From the NCBI RefSeq assembly GCF_014207425.1, contig NZ_JACHFF010000001.1, positions 248,001 to 312,000 of the forward strand: a stretch of 64,000 nucleotides of DNA. Reading direction: 5' to 3'. Positions 45,891 to 53,933 of this stretch are shown piece by piece (position 1 is the first letter of the stretch; the number at the start of each line of letters is the position of its first letter). Position numbers and translations under genes: made by a program. Source of the DNA: Jeotgalicoccus coquinae. Its GTDB lineage: Bacteria; Bacillota; Bacilli; Staphylococcales; Salinicoccaceae. The notes below the pieces were generated by a model. It searched no databases and was not told where the DNA came from. It saw nothing but the letters and a program-made list of their open reading frames with translations.

Positions 45891-47135
45891 ATGTCAGAAG
45901 AAATTAGTTTAGTTGAATCTACACAGCGCATCATTAAAGAAGCGCTCGATAAGCTTGGTTATAACGACGATATGTACCAATTAATCAAAGAACCTTTACG
46001 CTCACTAAAAGTGCGTATACCGGTGAAGATGGATGATGGTTCTGTCAAAGTATTTACGGGATTCCGTGCACAGCACAACGATGCAGTGGGTCCTACTAAG
46101 GGCGGAGTACGTTTCCACCCGAGCGTTTCGGAAGATGAAGTTGTTGCATTATCTATGTGGATGACACTTAAAGCAGGTATTGTTAACCTGCCTTACGGTG
46201 GAGGTAAAGGCGGAATCATTTGTGATCCCCGCGAAATGAGCATGGATGAAGTTGAAAGACTTTCACGCGGTTACGTACGTGCAATATCTCAAATCGTTGG
46301 ACCGACTAAAGATATTCCTGCACCGGACGTATTCACGAACTCTCAGATTATGGCTTGGATGATGGATGAGTACAGCGCGATTGACCAGTACAACTCACCT
46401 GGATTCATTACAGGTAAGCCATTAGTACTCGGTGGTTCTGAAGGCCGTGACAGAGCGACAGCACTTGGTGTTGTAATCTGTCTTGAAGAAGCACTTAAGA
46501 AACGCGATATGAAGATGGAAGACATCCGTATCGTTATACAGGGATTCGGTAACGCAGGAAGCTTCCTGTCTAAATTCCTCTATGACAAAGGTGCAAAAAT
46601 CGTCGGTATCTCGGACGCCAATGGTGCACTTCATGATCCGGAAGGACTTGACATTGATTATCTGCTTGAACGACGCGACAGCTTTGGTATGGTAACGAAC
46701 CTGTTTGACGATGTTCTTTCAAACGATGAGTTATTCTCATTAGATTGTGACGTTATTATTCCGGCAGCAATCGAAAACCAAATTACAGAAGCCAATGCGC
46801 CTAACATTAAAGCACAAATTTTATGTGAAGCAGCAAACGGCCCGACTACAACTGAAGCTACACGCATCCTGACTGAAAGAGGCGTTCTGATCGTTCCGGA
46901 CGTACTTGCATCAGCAGGCGGAGTAACAGTATCTTACTTCGAATGGGTACAAAACAACCAGGGTTATTACTGGAGTGAAGAAGAAGTTAACGAGAAGATG
47001 GAAGAAAAACTCGTTGCGGCATTTAAAGAAATTTATGACCTTCATCAGAACCGTCAAATCGATATGAGACTTGCAGCATTTATCGTAGGTCTTAAACGAA
47101 CTGCAGAAGGTTCACGCTACCGCGGTTGGGCATAA
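45891..47135 (+). CDS. gluD: NAD-specific glutamate dehydrogenase
   Basis: This 414-aa enzyme deaminates glutamate to 2-oxoglutarate. Family blocks are TKGGVRFHP, LPYGGGKGGI (with the catalytic lysine), GPTKDIPAPDVFTN and the NAD fold IQGFGNAGSFLSKF. It belongs to the Bacillus GudB/RocG and S. aureus GluD group, catabolic and NAD-dependent. AGAGGCGG precedes ATG 45891. A terminator and then a repeat array follow. The pairing with rocD is conserved in staphylococci. Confidence 0.96.
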   Translation: MSEEISLVESTQRIIKEALDKLGYNDDMYQLIKEPLRSLKVRIPVKMDDGSVKVFTGFRAQHNDAVGPTKGGVRFHPSVSEDEVVALSMWMTLKAGIVNLPYGGGKGGIICDPREMSMDEVERLSRGYVRAISQIVGPTKDIPAPDVFTNSQIMAWMMDEYSAIDQYNSPGFITGKPLVLGGSEGRDRATALGVVICLEEALKKRDMKMEDIRIVIQGFGNAGSFLSKFLYDKGAKIVGISDANGALHDPEGLDIDYLLERRDSFGMVTNLFDDVLSNDELFSLDCDVIIPAAIENQITEANAPNIKAQILCEAANGPTTTEATRILTERGVLIVPDVLASAGGVTVSYFEWVQNNQGYYWSEEEVNEKMEEKLVAAFKEIYDLHQNRQIDMRLAAFIVGLKRTAEGSRYRGWA

Positions 47136-47147
47136 ATTTATAATTTT

Positions 47148-47182
47148 AAAGACAAAACCTTACGGGGTTTTGTCTTTTTTTG
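47148..47182 (+). terminator. Rho-independent terminator after gluD
   Basis: AAAGACAAAACC and GGTTTTGTCTTT form a perfect 12-bp stem, then T7. Confidence 0.93.
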
Positions 47183-47203
47183 TTTTGGTGTATTGATTCA
47201 GTC

Positions 47204-47560
47204 ACAATGAGAGCGGTTCATAGTTATGATGGAAATCTTGCGTAACAATGAGAGCGTTTCATAGTAACGATGAACATCCAGCGTCACAATGAGAGCGTTT
47301 CATAGTAACGATGAACATCCAGCGTCACAATGAGAGCGGTTCATAGTAACGATGAACATCCAGCGTAACAATGAGAACGGTTCATAGTAACGATGAACAT
47401 CCAGCGTAACAATGAGAACGGTTCATAGTAACGATGAACATCCAGCGTCACAATGAGAACGGTTCATAGTAACGAAGGACATCTTGCGTAACAATGAGAG
47501 CAGTTCATAGTAACGATGAACATCCAGCGTAACAATGAGCAAGCCTCATTGTTACTTAGA
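47204..47560. repeat. Second nine-unit tandem array, exact 41-bp period
   Basis: Units begin with ACAATGAG at 47204, 47245, 47286, 47327, 47368, 47409, 47450, 47491 and 47532, with no indels. Most carry an inverted repeat GTTCAT-AGTAACG-ATGAAC. Each unit also looks like a degenerate dimer (GTAACAATGAGAAC and GTAACGATGAAC). The ninth is cut short and closes with an inverted copy, GTAACAATGAG-CAAGC-CTCATTGTTAC (47529-47555). The sequence is unrelated to the array at 5013, but period and copy number are the same. Not coding: the period is not a multiple of three. Confidence 0.95.
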
Positions 47561-47710
47561 TATAAATCCTCCACAAAAAGTCATAATATCAGTCATAATC
47601 ACTCCTAAAATAAAAAAACACAAAAGTTTATCACACAGATTAAACCTTGTCATATCAGTATATCCGGACTCAAATTTAGACTTAATTTTCAGACAAATAA
47701 AATTTAGTCC
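47561..47710. other. AT-rich spacer without recognised features
   Basis: These 150 bases between the repeat array and the trp promoter hold no credible gene; a short open frame (47535-47804) starts in the repeat, runs into the T-box leader and has no ribosome site. I see no structured element. Confidence 0.6.
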
Positions 47711-47739
47711 TTGCATTTATATTTTTAAGTTGTTAGTAT
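47711..47739 (+). promoter_or_regulatory. Promoter of the trp leader
   Basis: TTGCAT (47711-47716) and TAGTAT (47734-47739) are 17 bp apart, about 15 nt before the first T-box stem. Confidence 0.6.
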
Positions 47740-47752
47740 TAAAATCAATTCG

Positions 47753-47958
47753 AAAGAAGAGTAGTAACATATATCGATTTCAAAGCGAGCCGGTGGGGGT
47801 GTGAACCGGTACTTCATATATGCGAATGGACTTCTTTATTAAACAATTTAATTAATATAACTTTTAATGAGTGGACCGGCTTTACCCGGTCAATATAGGT
47901 GGCACCGCGGCTCTCCGTCCTTAATATATTTTTATATTAAGCATGGGGAGTTTTTTAT
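47753..47958 (+). promoter_or_regulatory. T-box riboswitch 1 (tRNA-Trp), trp operon
   Basis: Stem I closes by AAAGAAG (47753-47759) with CTTCTTT (47831-47837). The specifier loop shows GAA-TGG-A with codon UGG (Trp) at 47827-47829, opposite AGTAGTAA. The T-box AGGTGGCACCGCGG is at 47897-47910; its variable base C (UGGC) matches the G73 discriminator of bacterial tRNA-Trp. The terminator stem (47911-47950) competes with the antiterminator. Uncharged tRNA-Trp should allow read-through. Confidence 0.92.
47911..47958 (+). terminator. Terminator of T-box 1
   Basis: CTCTCCGTCCTTAATATA pairs imperfectly with ATATTAAGCATGGGGAG and is followed by T6. Confidence 0.85.
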
Positions 47959-47978
47959 TTCATTAATTTAATAACAGC

Positions 47979-48188
47979 AATTGGATTGAGTAGCAGCAGT
48001 TTTACGTTTCACAGAGAGCCGGATTTGGTGGGAGCCGGCAGCGTGTTCTGCAGTGAATTGGGTTCCGGTTTTTATTATTGCTCGGGTAATGCCGTTACGC
48101 ATTTGAGTGAAGCTTAGTATTCGACAGAGGTGGTACCGCGGTAAACATCGTCCTCCATGACAATTTTGTCATGGAGGATTTTTAATTT
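47979..48188 (+). promoter_or_regulatory. T-box riboswitch 2 in tandem, trp operon
   Basis: Stem I closes by AATTGGA (47979-47985) with TCCGGTT (48064-48070); the distal part has AGAGAGCCGG and GGTGGGAGCCGG. The specifier region reads GTGAATTGGGT (48053-48063), allowing UGG (48059-48061) or, directly after the usual GAA, UUG (48058-48060). T-box GAGGTGGTACCGCGG at 48127-48141 has U at the variable position. The terminator follows. It lies about 20 nt after the first T-box terminator with no gene between. Confidence 0.88.
48151..48188 (+). terminator. Terminator of T-box 2
   Basis: TCCTCCATGACAA and TTGTCATGGAGGA form a perfect 13-bp stem with loop TT, then T5. Confidence 0.93.
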
Positions 48189-48204
48189 TAAGGAGGAATA
48201 TATT

Positions 48205-49248
48205 ATGACATTAAATATCACAACAGTAACTGAAACGGTAATGATAAAAGTAAAAGAAGGCACTGATTTATCTTATAAAGAAATGTACGAATTCTTTAAG
48301 GAAGTATTAAACGGTAAAGTGACGGATGACGAACTGCGGGATTTCATAGTTGCTTTAAGTGATAAAGGTGAAACAGTCGATGAAATTACAGCAATTGCCG
48401 AAGTGCTGAAGTCATATGCAAAAGATATTCCGAACGTAAACGATAAAGTAATGGACAACTGCGGAACAGGCGGAGATCGTTCACAGAGCTTTAATATCTC
48501 AACAACATCAGCATTCGTACTTGCAAGCTGCGGTGTAACAGTTGCAAAGCACGGCAACAAGAGTGTGACGAGCAGGACGGGCAGCTCGGATGTACTGCAG
48601 GCGCTTGGAGTGAACTTAAATTTTGAGGCTGACAGAGTGGCACACGAACTGAACGAATCAAACATTACATTTTTAAGCGCACCGCATGTACACCCTAAAA
48701 TGGGACAGATCATGAGAGTGAGACAGACACTGAAACATCCGACGGTATTCAATTATATCGGACCGTGCATCAGCCCGCTGAACCTTGATTATCAGTTCCT
48801 TGGTATATATGATCGCAGAAAACTCCTGACAATCACACAGGTGCTGAAACGTCTGGGACGTGAGAACGCGGTAGTAATGAACGGTGCAGGACATATGGAT
48901 GAAGCAACACTCCTTGGAGACAATCATCTGGTATTTTTACGCGGCGGAGAAATTGAAGAAGTGGTTATCGACCCGACAGACTACGGCTTAACGCTGTGTG
49001 ACAAAAGCGATATCGCAGGCGGCGACGGCGAGGAAAACAAAGCAATACTTGAAGCGGTGCTGAAAGGCACGGCAACAAGAGCGCAGCTTGAAACAGTACT
49101 GCTGAACGCAGGCATCGGGCTGTTTGTGGCAGACAAAGCAAAATCAATCAGCGCAGGCATTCAGGCAGCAAGAGAAGCAGTCGAATCAGGTAAAGCTTAT
49201 GCCAAGCTGCAGGAAGTAATCCGCAATAATGAGGAGGCAGAAAAATGA
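48205..49248 (+). CDS. trpD: Anthranilate phosphoribosyltransferase
   Basis: This 347-aa enzyme joins anthranilate to PRPP. Signature blocks are DNCGTGGDRSQSFNISTTSAF, AKHGNKSVTSRTGSSDVL, and GPCISPLN. ATG 48205 follows AAGGAGGAA; an upstream start at 48157 lies in the T-box terminator. It is the first gene of the operon here; trpE and trpG, which normally precede it and make anthranilate, are absent from this position. Its stop overlaps trpC by 4 nt. Confidence 0.96.
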   Translation: MTLNITTVTETVMIKVKEGTDLSYKEMYEFFKEVLNGKVTDDELRDFIVALSDKGETVDEITAIAEVLKSYAKDIPNVNDKVMDNCGTGGDRSQSFNISTTSAFVLASCGVTVAKHGNKSVTSRTGSSDVLQALGVNLNFEADRVAHELNESNITFLSAPHVHPKMGQIMRVRQTLKHPTVFNYIGPCISPLNLDYQFLGIYDRRKLLTITQVLKRLGRENAVVMNGAGHMDEATLLGDNHLVFLRGGEIEEVVIDPTDYGLTLCDKSDIAGGDGEENKAILEAVLKGTATRAQLETVLLNAGIGLFVADKAKSISAGIQAAREAVESGKAYAKLQEVIRNNEEAEK

Positions 49249-50021
49249 CAATACTGGATGATATCGTTGAAGTTAAAAAACAGGAACTGCTGGAATACCC
49301 GGAAAAAATCGAATTAATTACAAGAGAAAAACCGCTGGACTTTACGGGCAGCCTTAAACGTGAAAACGGCATCGCTCTGATTAGTGAAGTAAAACGCGCC
49401 TCACCGTCTCAGGGCGACATCAATGCAGTCATGGACCCCCTCGAACAGGCAAAGTCATACGTAAGAGGCGGAGCAGATGCCATCAGTGTATTGACGGATA
49501 AACAGTTCTTTAAAGGCAGCTTTGATGATTTGGAACGTGTGTCCGCGGCAGTCGATGTCCCGGTGCTGAACAAAGATTTTATAATAGATAGACGCCAGAT
49601 TAACAGAGCATATAACCACGGCGCAGATATTGTTTTACTAATCGTTACGATACTCGATGATGAATCACTCGGGGACTTATATGATTACGCCTCGTCACTT
49701 GATTTAAATATTATCGTTGAAGTTCACGACGAAGTTGAATTAAAACGTGCTTTAAAAATTTCACCCGAAATTATCGGCATTAACAACAGGAACTTAAAAA
49801 CGTTCACTGTCGATATCGGCAACACAGAACGCCTGCTTGAAAAATACGGCACGGATGATATTCAATTCATCGCCGAAAGCGGCATTCATAACGGAGAAGA
49901 CGCACAGCGCATGAAGCTCGCGGGCGCGTCGGGCATGCTTGTGGGAGAATCATTAATGAGAGCTGACAGCATCGAAGAAAAGATTCAGGAGCTGAAAGCA
50001 GGTAAAGTGTATGAAAGTTAA
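49245..50021 (+). CDS. trpC: Indole-3-glycerol phosphate synthase
   Basis: This 258-aa TIM barrel makes indole glycerol phosphate. Motifs are LISEVKRASPSQGDI (catalytic lysine), VLNKDFIID, EVHDEVELKRAL, GINNRNLKTF and AESGIHNGED. It starts within trpD (ATGA) and overlaps trpF by 11 nt, so the operon is translationally coupled. Length is typical. Confidence 0.97.
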   Translation: MTILDDIVEVKKQELLEYPEKIELITREKPLDFTGSLKRENGIALISEVKRASPSQGDINAVMDPLEQAKSYVRGGADAISVLTDKQFFKGSFDDLERVSAAVDVPVLNKDFIIDRRQINRAYNHGADIVLLIVTILDDESLGDLYDYASSLDLNIIVEVHDEVELKRALKISPEIIGINNRNLKTFTVDIGNTERLLEKYGTDDIQFIAESGIHNGEDAQRMKLAGASGMLVGESLMRADSIEEKIQELKAGKVYES

Positions 50022-50628
50022 AATCTGCGGTATTAAAACATGTGAAGAAGCGCAGCTCGCAGCAAAAGCGCAGCCGGATTTTATCGGTGTAGTACTTGCA
50101 CCAAGCAAACGTCAGATCAGTCTTGAAACGGTTAAAGAGATTACCGGCAGCCTTAAAGGGACAGGCATTAAAGTAGTCGGTGTATACGTTAATCCGACGA
50201 AAGCAGAGGTGGATGCCGGACTAAATGAAGCGGGGCTCGATTATATACAGTTTCACGGGGATGAAGATAAAGATTTTGTTGAACAATACCGGGAGCGCGC
50301 TATTAAAGCATTCCCGTCGAATTCGGAACTGTCATATGAGGAACGTTTTGATTTCGGTGCCGATTATATACTGATCGACAGCCCGAGAGAAAAATATTAC
50401 GGCGGCAGCGGCGTAACGTTCAACTGGTCGGAACTCCCCCTGGAGACAATTGATAAATCAAGACTTGCGCTCGCCGGGGGATTGAATCCTGACAATGTAG
50501 GCAGAGCGGCAGAAACAGTAGCGCCGGCATTAATCGATGTATCCAGCGGTGTTGAAACTGACGGAGAAAAAGATCCGGAAAAGATCGCAGCATTTATAAA
50601 AAATATCAGAGGTGGACACAATGACTGA
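50011..50628 (+). CDS. trpF: Phosphoribosylanthranilate isomerase
   Basis: This 205-aa TIM barrel has the family start [14 protein letters not shown] with the catalytic cysteine, then [27 protein letters not shown] (catalytic aspartate) and [15 protein letters not shown] at the end. It overlaps trpC at its start and trpB by 8 nt at its end. Length is normal. Confidence 0.97.
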   Translation: MKVKICGIKTCEEAQLAAKAQPDFIGVVLAPSKRQISLETVKEITGSLKGTGIKVVGVYVNPTKAEVDAGLNEAGLDYIQFHGDEDKDFVEQYRERAIKAFPSNSELSYEERFDFGADYILIDSPREKYYGGSGVTFNWSELPLETIDKSRLALAGGLNPDNVGRAAETVAPALIDVSSGVETDGEKDPEKIAAFIKNIRGGHND

Positions 50629-51823
50629 AACATATAAATATCCGAGTGCAGAAGGCAAGTTCGGTGAATTCGGCGGCACTTACGTTGCTGAATCATTAAT
50701 TAATACGCTTGAAGAATTAAAAGTGTCATACAAAGAGGCACAGCAGGATCCCGGGTTCCAAAAAGAATTTGATTATTTAATGAGAGAGTATGTCGGACGG
50801 GAAAATCCGTTATTTTATGCACAGCGTTTAACTGAAAAACTTGGCGGTGCAAAAATATATTTAAAACGTGAAGATTTAAACCATACCGGTGCTCATAAAA
50901 TTAACAATGCTGTCGGTCAGGGTCTGTTAACTAAATACATGGGGAAAACGAAGATAATTGCTGAAACAGGTGCCGGCCAGCACGGAGTAGCAACAGCAAC
51001 AATCGCAGCACTTCTCGGGCTTGAATGTAAAATTTTTATGGGTGCAAAAGATGCTGCCCGTCAGGAATTGAATGTTTTTCGTATGGAGCTGCTCGGTGCA
51101 GAAGTTGTTAAAGTCGAGCAGGGAACTGCAACGCTGAAAGATGCAGTAAATGAAACGATGAGGTACTGGGTCCAGCATATGGAAGATACGCATTACGTGC
51201 TCGGTTCAGTTTTAGGACCGCATCCGTTCCCGCAAATCGTGCGGGACTTCCAGAGCATTATTTCTAAAGAGGCAAAAGCACAGATTCTAAAAAAAGAAGG
51301 GCGTCTGCCGGATAAAGTGGTTGCATGCATCGGCGGAGGAAGTAATGCTATGGGTATGTTCTATAACTTTATTGAAGATAAAGATGTTGAGCTGATCGGT
51401 GTTGAAGCAGCAGGAAGCGGTATCGACAGCGGCAAAGTAGCAGCTGCGATCAACCGGGGTTCTGTTGGTATTGCACACGGCGCTAAAATGCATATGCTGC
51501 AGGACGAAAGCGGCCAGCTGCAGGGCACGCACTCTATCTCTGCGGGGCTGGATTACCCGGGAATCGGACCGGAACACAGCTTCCTGTTCAAGACGAAACG
51601 TGCAAGTTACGAATATGCAACAGACGAAGAAGCACTGAATGCATTCCAGGAACTGTCGAGAACAGAAGGAATTATACCCGCACTCGAAAGCTCTCATGCG
51701 ATTGCACACGTTATGAAAATTGCACCGGAACTTCCAAAAGATGAAATCATTATTGTGTCACTGTCAGGAAGAGGCGACAAGGATGTTGAAATGGTGAAAG
51801 CAGAACTGGAGGCGAGAAAATGA
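50621..51823 (+). CDS. trpB: Tryptophan synthase beta chain
   Basis: This 400-aa PLP enzyme joins indole and serine. The PLP lysine is K93 in [12 protein letters not shown]; the phosphate loop is [12 protein letters not shown], and [11 protein letters not shown] is conserved. ATG 50621 follows AGGTGG at good spacing; GTG 50612 lies inside that site. Its stop overlaps trpA by 4 nt. It forms the alpha2-beta2 complex with TrpA, channelling indole. Confidence 0.98.
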   Translation: MTETYKYPSAEGKFGEFGGTYVAESLINTLEELKVSYKEAQQDPGFQKEFDYLMREYVGRENPLFYAQRLTEKLGGAKIYLKREDLNHTGAHKINNAVGQGLLTKYMGKTKIIAETGAGQHGVATATIAALLGLECKIFMGAKDAARQELNVFRMELLGAEVVKVEQGTATLKDAVNETMRYWVQHMEDTHYVLGSVLGPHPFPQIVRDFQSIISKEAKAQILKKEGRLPDKVVACIGGGSNAMGMFYNFIEDKDVELIGVEAAGSGIDSGKVAAAINRGSVGIAHGAKMHMLQDESGQLQGTHSISAGLDYPGIGPEHSFLFKTKRASYEYATDEEALNAFQELSRTEGIIPALESSHAIAHVMKIAPELPKDEIIIVSLSGRGDKDVEMVKAELEARK

Positions 51824-52608
51824 CTAAGACCCGTATAAGTGAAATGTTTAATAAACTGAAAGAGACGGACGACAAAGCATTTATCGCGTATATGATGGCC
51901 GGCGACGGCGGACTGGATAAACTGCCGTATCAGATCAAAACGCTCGAAGAAGCTGGAGTGGATCTGATTGAAATTGGGATTCCGTTCAGTGATCCTGCTG
52001 CAGACGGGCCTGTCATTCAGCGCGCGGGTATACGCGCACTGAATGAGCATGTGAGTCTGCGTGCAATTCTTAAAAAGCTGACTGAAATTAAAAGTGATAT
52101 CAATGTACCGTATGTACTGATGACATATTATAATCCTGTATTTCATTACGGACTTGAAACATTCGCCGAAGATGCAGCGGCTGCCAATGTCAGCGGATTA
52201 ATTGTGCCTGATGTTCCGCTTGAAGAGGAACCGGAACTAAAAAATGCACTTGCCGGTACCGGTCTTGCGATTATCCGTCTGGCAACATTGACGACGACAG
52301 ACGAGCGTCTCGCGAATCTTGTCGACGGAGCAGAAGGGTTTATCTACGCAGTGACGGTCAACGGCGTTACAGGGAAGCGGACAGGATACAGTGAAGAAGT
52401 TTACGAAAATCTCGCACGTATTAAAGAGCAGAGTAATGTACCGGTATGTGCAGGATTCGGTATAACTTCAGCTGAAGCGGCGGAAACGCTCGGAGAACAT
52501 TGCGACGGTGTAATCGTCGGTTCGCAGATTGTTGAAATGTTTCATCAGAAAGAGGAAAAAGATATTAAAAATCTGATTCCTAAAAAGCATGGCGAACGTG
52601 TTAAATAA
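51820..52608 (+). CDS. trpA: Tryptophan synthase alpha chain
   Basis: This 262-aa TIM barrel cleaves indole glycerol phosphate. The catalytic aspartate lies in [17 protein letters not shown]; the glutamate position near residue 37-40 is occupied by the usual region before DLIEIG, and [18 protein letters not shown] and [10 protein letters not shown] are conserved. It is the last gene of the operon, followed by a perfect inverted repeat at 52662. Confidence 0.96.
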   Translation: MTKTRISEMFNKLKETDDKAFIAYMMAGDGGLDKLPYQIKTLEEAGVDLIEIGIPFSDPAADGPVIQRAGIRALNEHVSLRAILKKLTEIKSDINVPYVLMTYYNPVFHYGLETFAEDAAAANVSGLIVPDVPLEEEPELKNALAGTGLAIIRLATLTTTDERLANLVDGAEGFIYAVTVNGVTGKRTGYSEEVYENLARIKEQSNVPVCAGFGITSAEAAETLGEHCDGVIVGSQIVEMFHQKEEKDIKNLIPKKHGERVK

Positions 52609-52661
52609 CGATAAATCGTCCCTACTCATGTTATAATAAATAAAAATAATTTGATATTCTA

Positions 52662-52705
52662 TACTAAAAGACTATATTAAAAATATAGTCTTTTAGTATT
52701 TTATA
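52662..52705. terminator. Inverted repeat after trpA, probable terminator
   Basis: ATACTAAAAGACTATATT and AATATAGTCTTTTAGTAT form an almost perfect 18-bp stem, followed by only ATTTTATAAT. It is AT-rich, so termination may be weak. The TATAAT inside the tail is too close to the next start to be its obvious promoter. Confidence 0.7.
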
Positions 52706-52719
52706 ATGAGGGGAAACAC

Positions 52720-53319
52720 GTGAACGAATTTATCGAATTACTGACGACCGAACAGGGAATAGAAGCGCTCTTTCAAAAATTTGAGGATTTAGGTTTTATC
52801 GTAGGATTTCTGCTCGTGCTGCTCGAGGCATTTCTGCCTTTTTTACCGCTTGTAGTCATTGTTATTTTAAATATTAACTCATACGGAATTATTGTTGGAT
52901 TTCTGGTAAGTTATGTTGCCGGCGTTGCAGGGAGCTATCTTGTGTTTCTGACAGTCAGGAATATATTCAGGGTCCCGGCCCAGAAGTACATAGACAAACA
53001 TGAAAAGCTTCGGAGCATGCTGCAGTTTATCGATAAACGCGGCTTTACATTTTTGTTTATACTGTTGTCGCTGCCGTTTACACCATCATCGGTCGTCAAC
53101 GTCATCACAGCTTTATCTAATATAAGAAGAGATGTATACTTATATATATTATTAGCGTCAAAATTTATTATGATATTATCGATGACACTCGTCGGTTATG
53201 ACATAACTTCATTTTTTGACTCACCGGTAAAACTTATCATCTCATTGGTGTTTTTAGCAGTATTATACTTGCTTTCCAAATGGTATCAAAAGTATCTGGA
53301 AAGAAAAATGAATAAATAA
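52720..53319 (+). CDS. TVP38/TMEM64 (VTT-domain, DedA-like) membrane protein
   Basis: This 199-aa protein has about five membrane segments and the VTT pattern: LLEAFLPFLPLVVIVILNINSYG, then YVAGVAGSYLVFLTVRNIF and the R-x-x-x-x-x-x-x-P block RGFTFLFILLSLPFTPSSVVNVITALSNI. Related proteins act in lipid scrambling or undecaprenyl phosphate recycling; the substrate is unknown here. GTG 52720 follows GAGGGGAA. It is 12 nt upstream of the signal peptidase gene and probably shares its transcript. Confidence 0.88.
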   Translation: MNEFIELLTTEQGIEALFQKFEDLGFIVGFLLVLLEAFLPFLPLVVIVILNINSYGIIVGFLVSYVAGVAGSYLVFLTVRNIFRVPAQKYIDKHEKLRSMLQFIDKRGFTFLFILLSLPFTPSSVVNVITALSNIRRDVYLYILLASKFIMILSMTLVGYDITSFFDSPVKLIISLVFLAVLYLLSKWYQKYLERKMNK

Positions 53320-53331
53320 GAGGTGTCATAA

Positions 53332-53862
53332 TTGGCAAAAGAAATCCGAGAATGGGCAGTTGCGATATTGATTGCAATCGTTGTAATTGCCGTAATCAGA
53401 ATGTTTCTCTTCGTTTCATTTTCAGTCGACGGGCTCAGTATGGATCCGACACTGGAAGACGGCGACAGAGTAGTCGTAAACAAATTTATATATGATCTTG
53501 GGGAAGTGGAACAGGATGATGTCATTGTCTTTGAATCGAACCAGGATTCAGCGTACGTTAAACGTGTTATCGGCGTACCGGGGGATACAGTGGAAATGGT
53601 CGATAAAACTGTTTACCTGAACGGCGAACCGCTGCAGGAAGACTACGTTGTTCATCAGGAGGAATCGTATATGGATAACTTCACATTAAGCGATCTCGGT
53701 GTTGAAGGCGATGTAATTCCACAAGGACAATATCTTGTTCTTGGAGACAATCGCCCAATCAGCCGTGACTCAAGGGATTTCGGTTTAATTACCGAGGATT
53801 CAATTATCGGCGAAGTACAGCTCAGATTCTGGCCGCTGAATGAAATCGCAATTGATTTTTAA
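53332..53862 (+). CDS. spsB: Type I signal peptidase
   Basis: This 176-aa membrane protease removes signal peptides from secreted proteins. One N-terminal membrane anchor (residues 8-28) is followed by the catalytic serine S36 in GLSMDPTL and the lysine K77 in YVKRVIGVPGD, the same numbering as S. aureus SpsB; GDNRPISRDSRDFG is box E. The start is TTG 53332 after AGAGGTG. Staphylococci have an inactive SpsA before SpsB; no such copy is present here, the VTT-domain gene takes that place. Confidence 0.96.
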   Translation: MAKEIREWAVAILIAIVVIAVIRMFLFVSFSVDGLSMDPTLEDGDRVVVNKFIYDLGEVEQDDVIVFESNQDSAYVKRVIGVPGDTVEMVDKTVYLNGEPLQEDYVVHQEESYMDNFTLSDLGVEGDVIPQGQYLVLGDNRPISRDSRDFGLITEDSIIGEVQLRFWPLNEIAIDF

Positions 53863-53877
53863 TTATAAATATTACTA

Positions 53878-53914
53878 AAAGGAGATATTAGGAAATCTAA
53901 TATCTCCTTTATTC
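53878..53914 (+). terminator. Rho-independent terminator after spsB
   Basis: A perfect 14-bp stem (53878-53891 / 53897-53910) with loop GAAAT; the T-tail is short. Confidence 0.85.
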
Positions 53915-53933
53915 AAGTGGGGAGGCAAAAGTT

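Noticed and set aside
47535-47804. Possible 89-aa gene
   Set aside because: It begins in the last repeat, runs into the T-box 1 stem I, has no ribosome site and an unlikely composition.
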